Assembly (NCBI GenBank): GCA_030836605.1
Contig: JAUPMC010000088.1
Span: 1 to 13,849 of the forward strand
From: Thermoplasmatota archaeon
Lineage (GTDB): Archaea > Thermoplasmatota > Thermoplasmata > UBA10834
Direction of reading: 5' to 3'
DNA length: 13,849 nucleotides
This document shows, one piece after another, positions 13,786 through 13,849 of this stretch. The translations under genes were made by a program, and so were the position numbers. Each line of letters starts with the position of its first letter. The stretch's first letter is position 1. Below the pieces are notes generated by a model, which saw nothing but the letters and a program-made list of their open reading frames with translations, had not been told where the DNA came from and ran no database searches.

Positions 13786-13849
13786 CTGCCCTTCCTCCAC
13801 TTGGTCTTCTTGCCTGTCTTCTTCTTGATCTTGATCCTCTTGGCCGGGC
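13782..13849 (-). CDS. C-terminal end of an unidentified gene, cut by the window edge
   Basis: The minus-strand frame entering from the right edge reads PAKRIKIKKKTGKKTKWRKG, one more Arg, then TGA (13782-13784). Its stop overlaps the aminotransferase ATG in an ATGA junction, which is why I take it as real. Only 21 residues are visible, nearly all Lys, Arg or Thr. A basic tail fits a cytoplasmic C-terminus of a membrane protein, or a nucleic-acid-binding protein; I do not recognise it. From context it may belong to the same sugar operon. The aminotransferase frame is also open to the window edge, so the gene could be spurious. Confidence 0.45.
   Translation of the reverse strand, partial: PAKRIKIKKKTGKKTKWRKGR
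13794..13798 (-). promoter_or_regulatory. Ribosome binding site of the aminotransferase gene
   Basis: Minus-strand GGAGG lies 8 bases before ATG 13785, within the last codons of the preceding gene. It supports ATG 13785 over the GTG at 13800, which would overlap the SD. Confidence 0.55.

Noticed and set aside
1..13849. Mobile elements, CRISPR arrays, toxin-antitoxin or defence genes
   Set aside because: No direct repeat array, transposase, integrase or recognisable defence domain was seen; composition and codon use look even across the window.

Overview
The window is about 14 kb of GC-rich, gene-dense chromosome from an archaeon. Archaeal indicators are an Sm-like (LSm) protein, an SMC whose switch region reads ISLRK, TTTTATT/TTTATA TATA boxes about 27-29 bases before several start codons, Shine-Dalgarno (SD) sequences of the GAGGTGA type, and frequent AGG and ATA codons. 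A high-GC euryarchaeote, perhaps in or near Thermoplasmata, is my best guess; this is inference without a search. No rRNA, tRNA, CRISPR array, transposon or integrase gene was recognised.

Left part (1-5274). A 5'-truncated agmatinase-family gene (+) meets a phosphoglucosamine/phosphohexomutase gene (-) with 3 bases between the stop codons. A 140-base divergent promoter region separates the mutase from a two-gene phosphate-uptake operon (+): a DUF47/PhoU-like accessory protein and a PiT-family phosphate permease. The permease meets a sugar-1-phosphate nucleotidyltransferase (-) with 8 bases between stops. A short LSm gene (-) follows.

Middle (5362-10561). A minus-strand operon, transcribed smc -> scpA -> scpB, encodes a complete SMC-ScpA-ScpB (condensin-like) complex. 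scpB overlaps scpA by a GTGA junction, and scpA starts 2 bases after the smc stop (or overlaps it if a TTG start is used). The 150 bases before smc are the most unusual non-coding stretch in the window. They hold a TATA-like box, an 18-bp palindrome between that box and the expected transcription start, a second 8-bp dyad, and a 26-codon upstream reading frame that runs across the smc start codon.

Right part (10562-13849). A minus-strand group carries a gene cut by the window edge (Lys/Arg-rich C-terminus), a DegT-type PLP aminotransferase, a Gfo/Idh/MocA dehydrogenase and a GT4 glycosyltransferase. The first three are tightly coupled (ATGA overlap; SD lying over the preceding stop codon). 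The glycosyltransferase has its own likely leaderless promoter. The dehydrogenase/aminotransferase pair suggests an amino-sugar made as a nucleotide sugar for a surface glycan or N-glycan. The mutase and nucleotidyltransferase elsewhere in the window could feed the same pathway.

All protein families here are known. I found no convincing new multi-gene system. The best candidates for something undescribed are the smc control region and the exact product of the sugar cassette.
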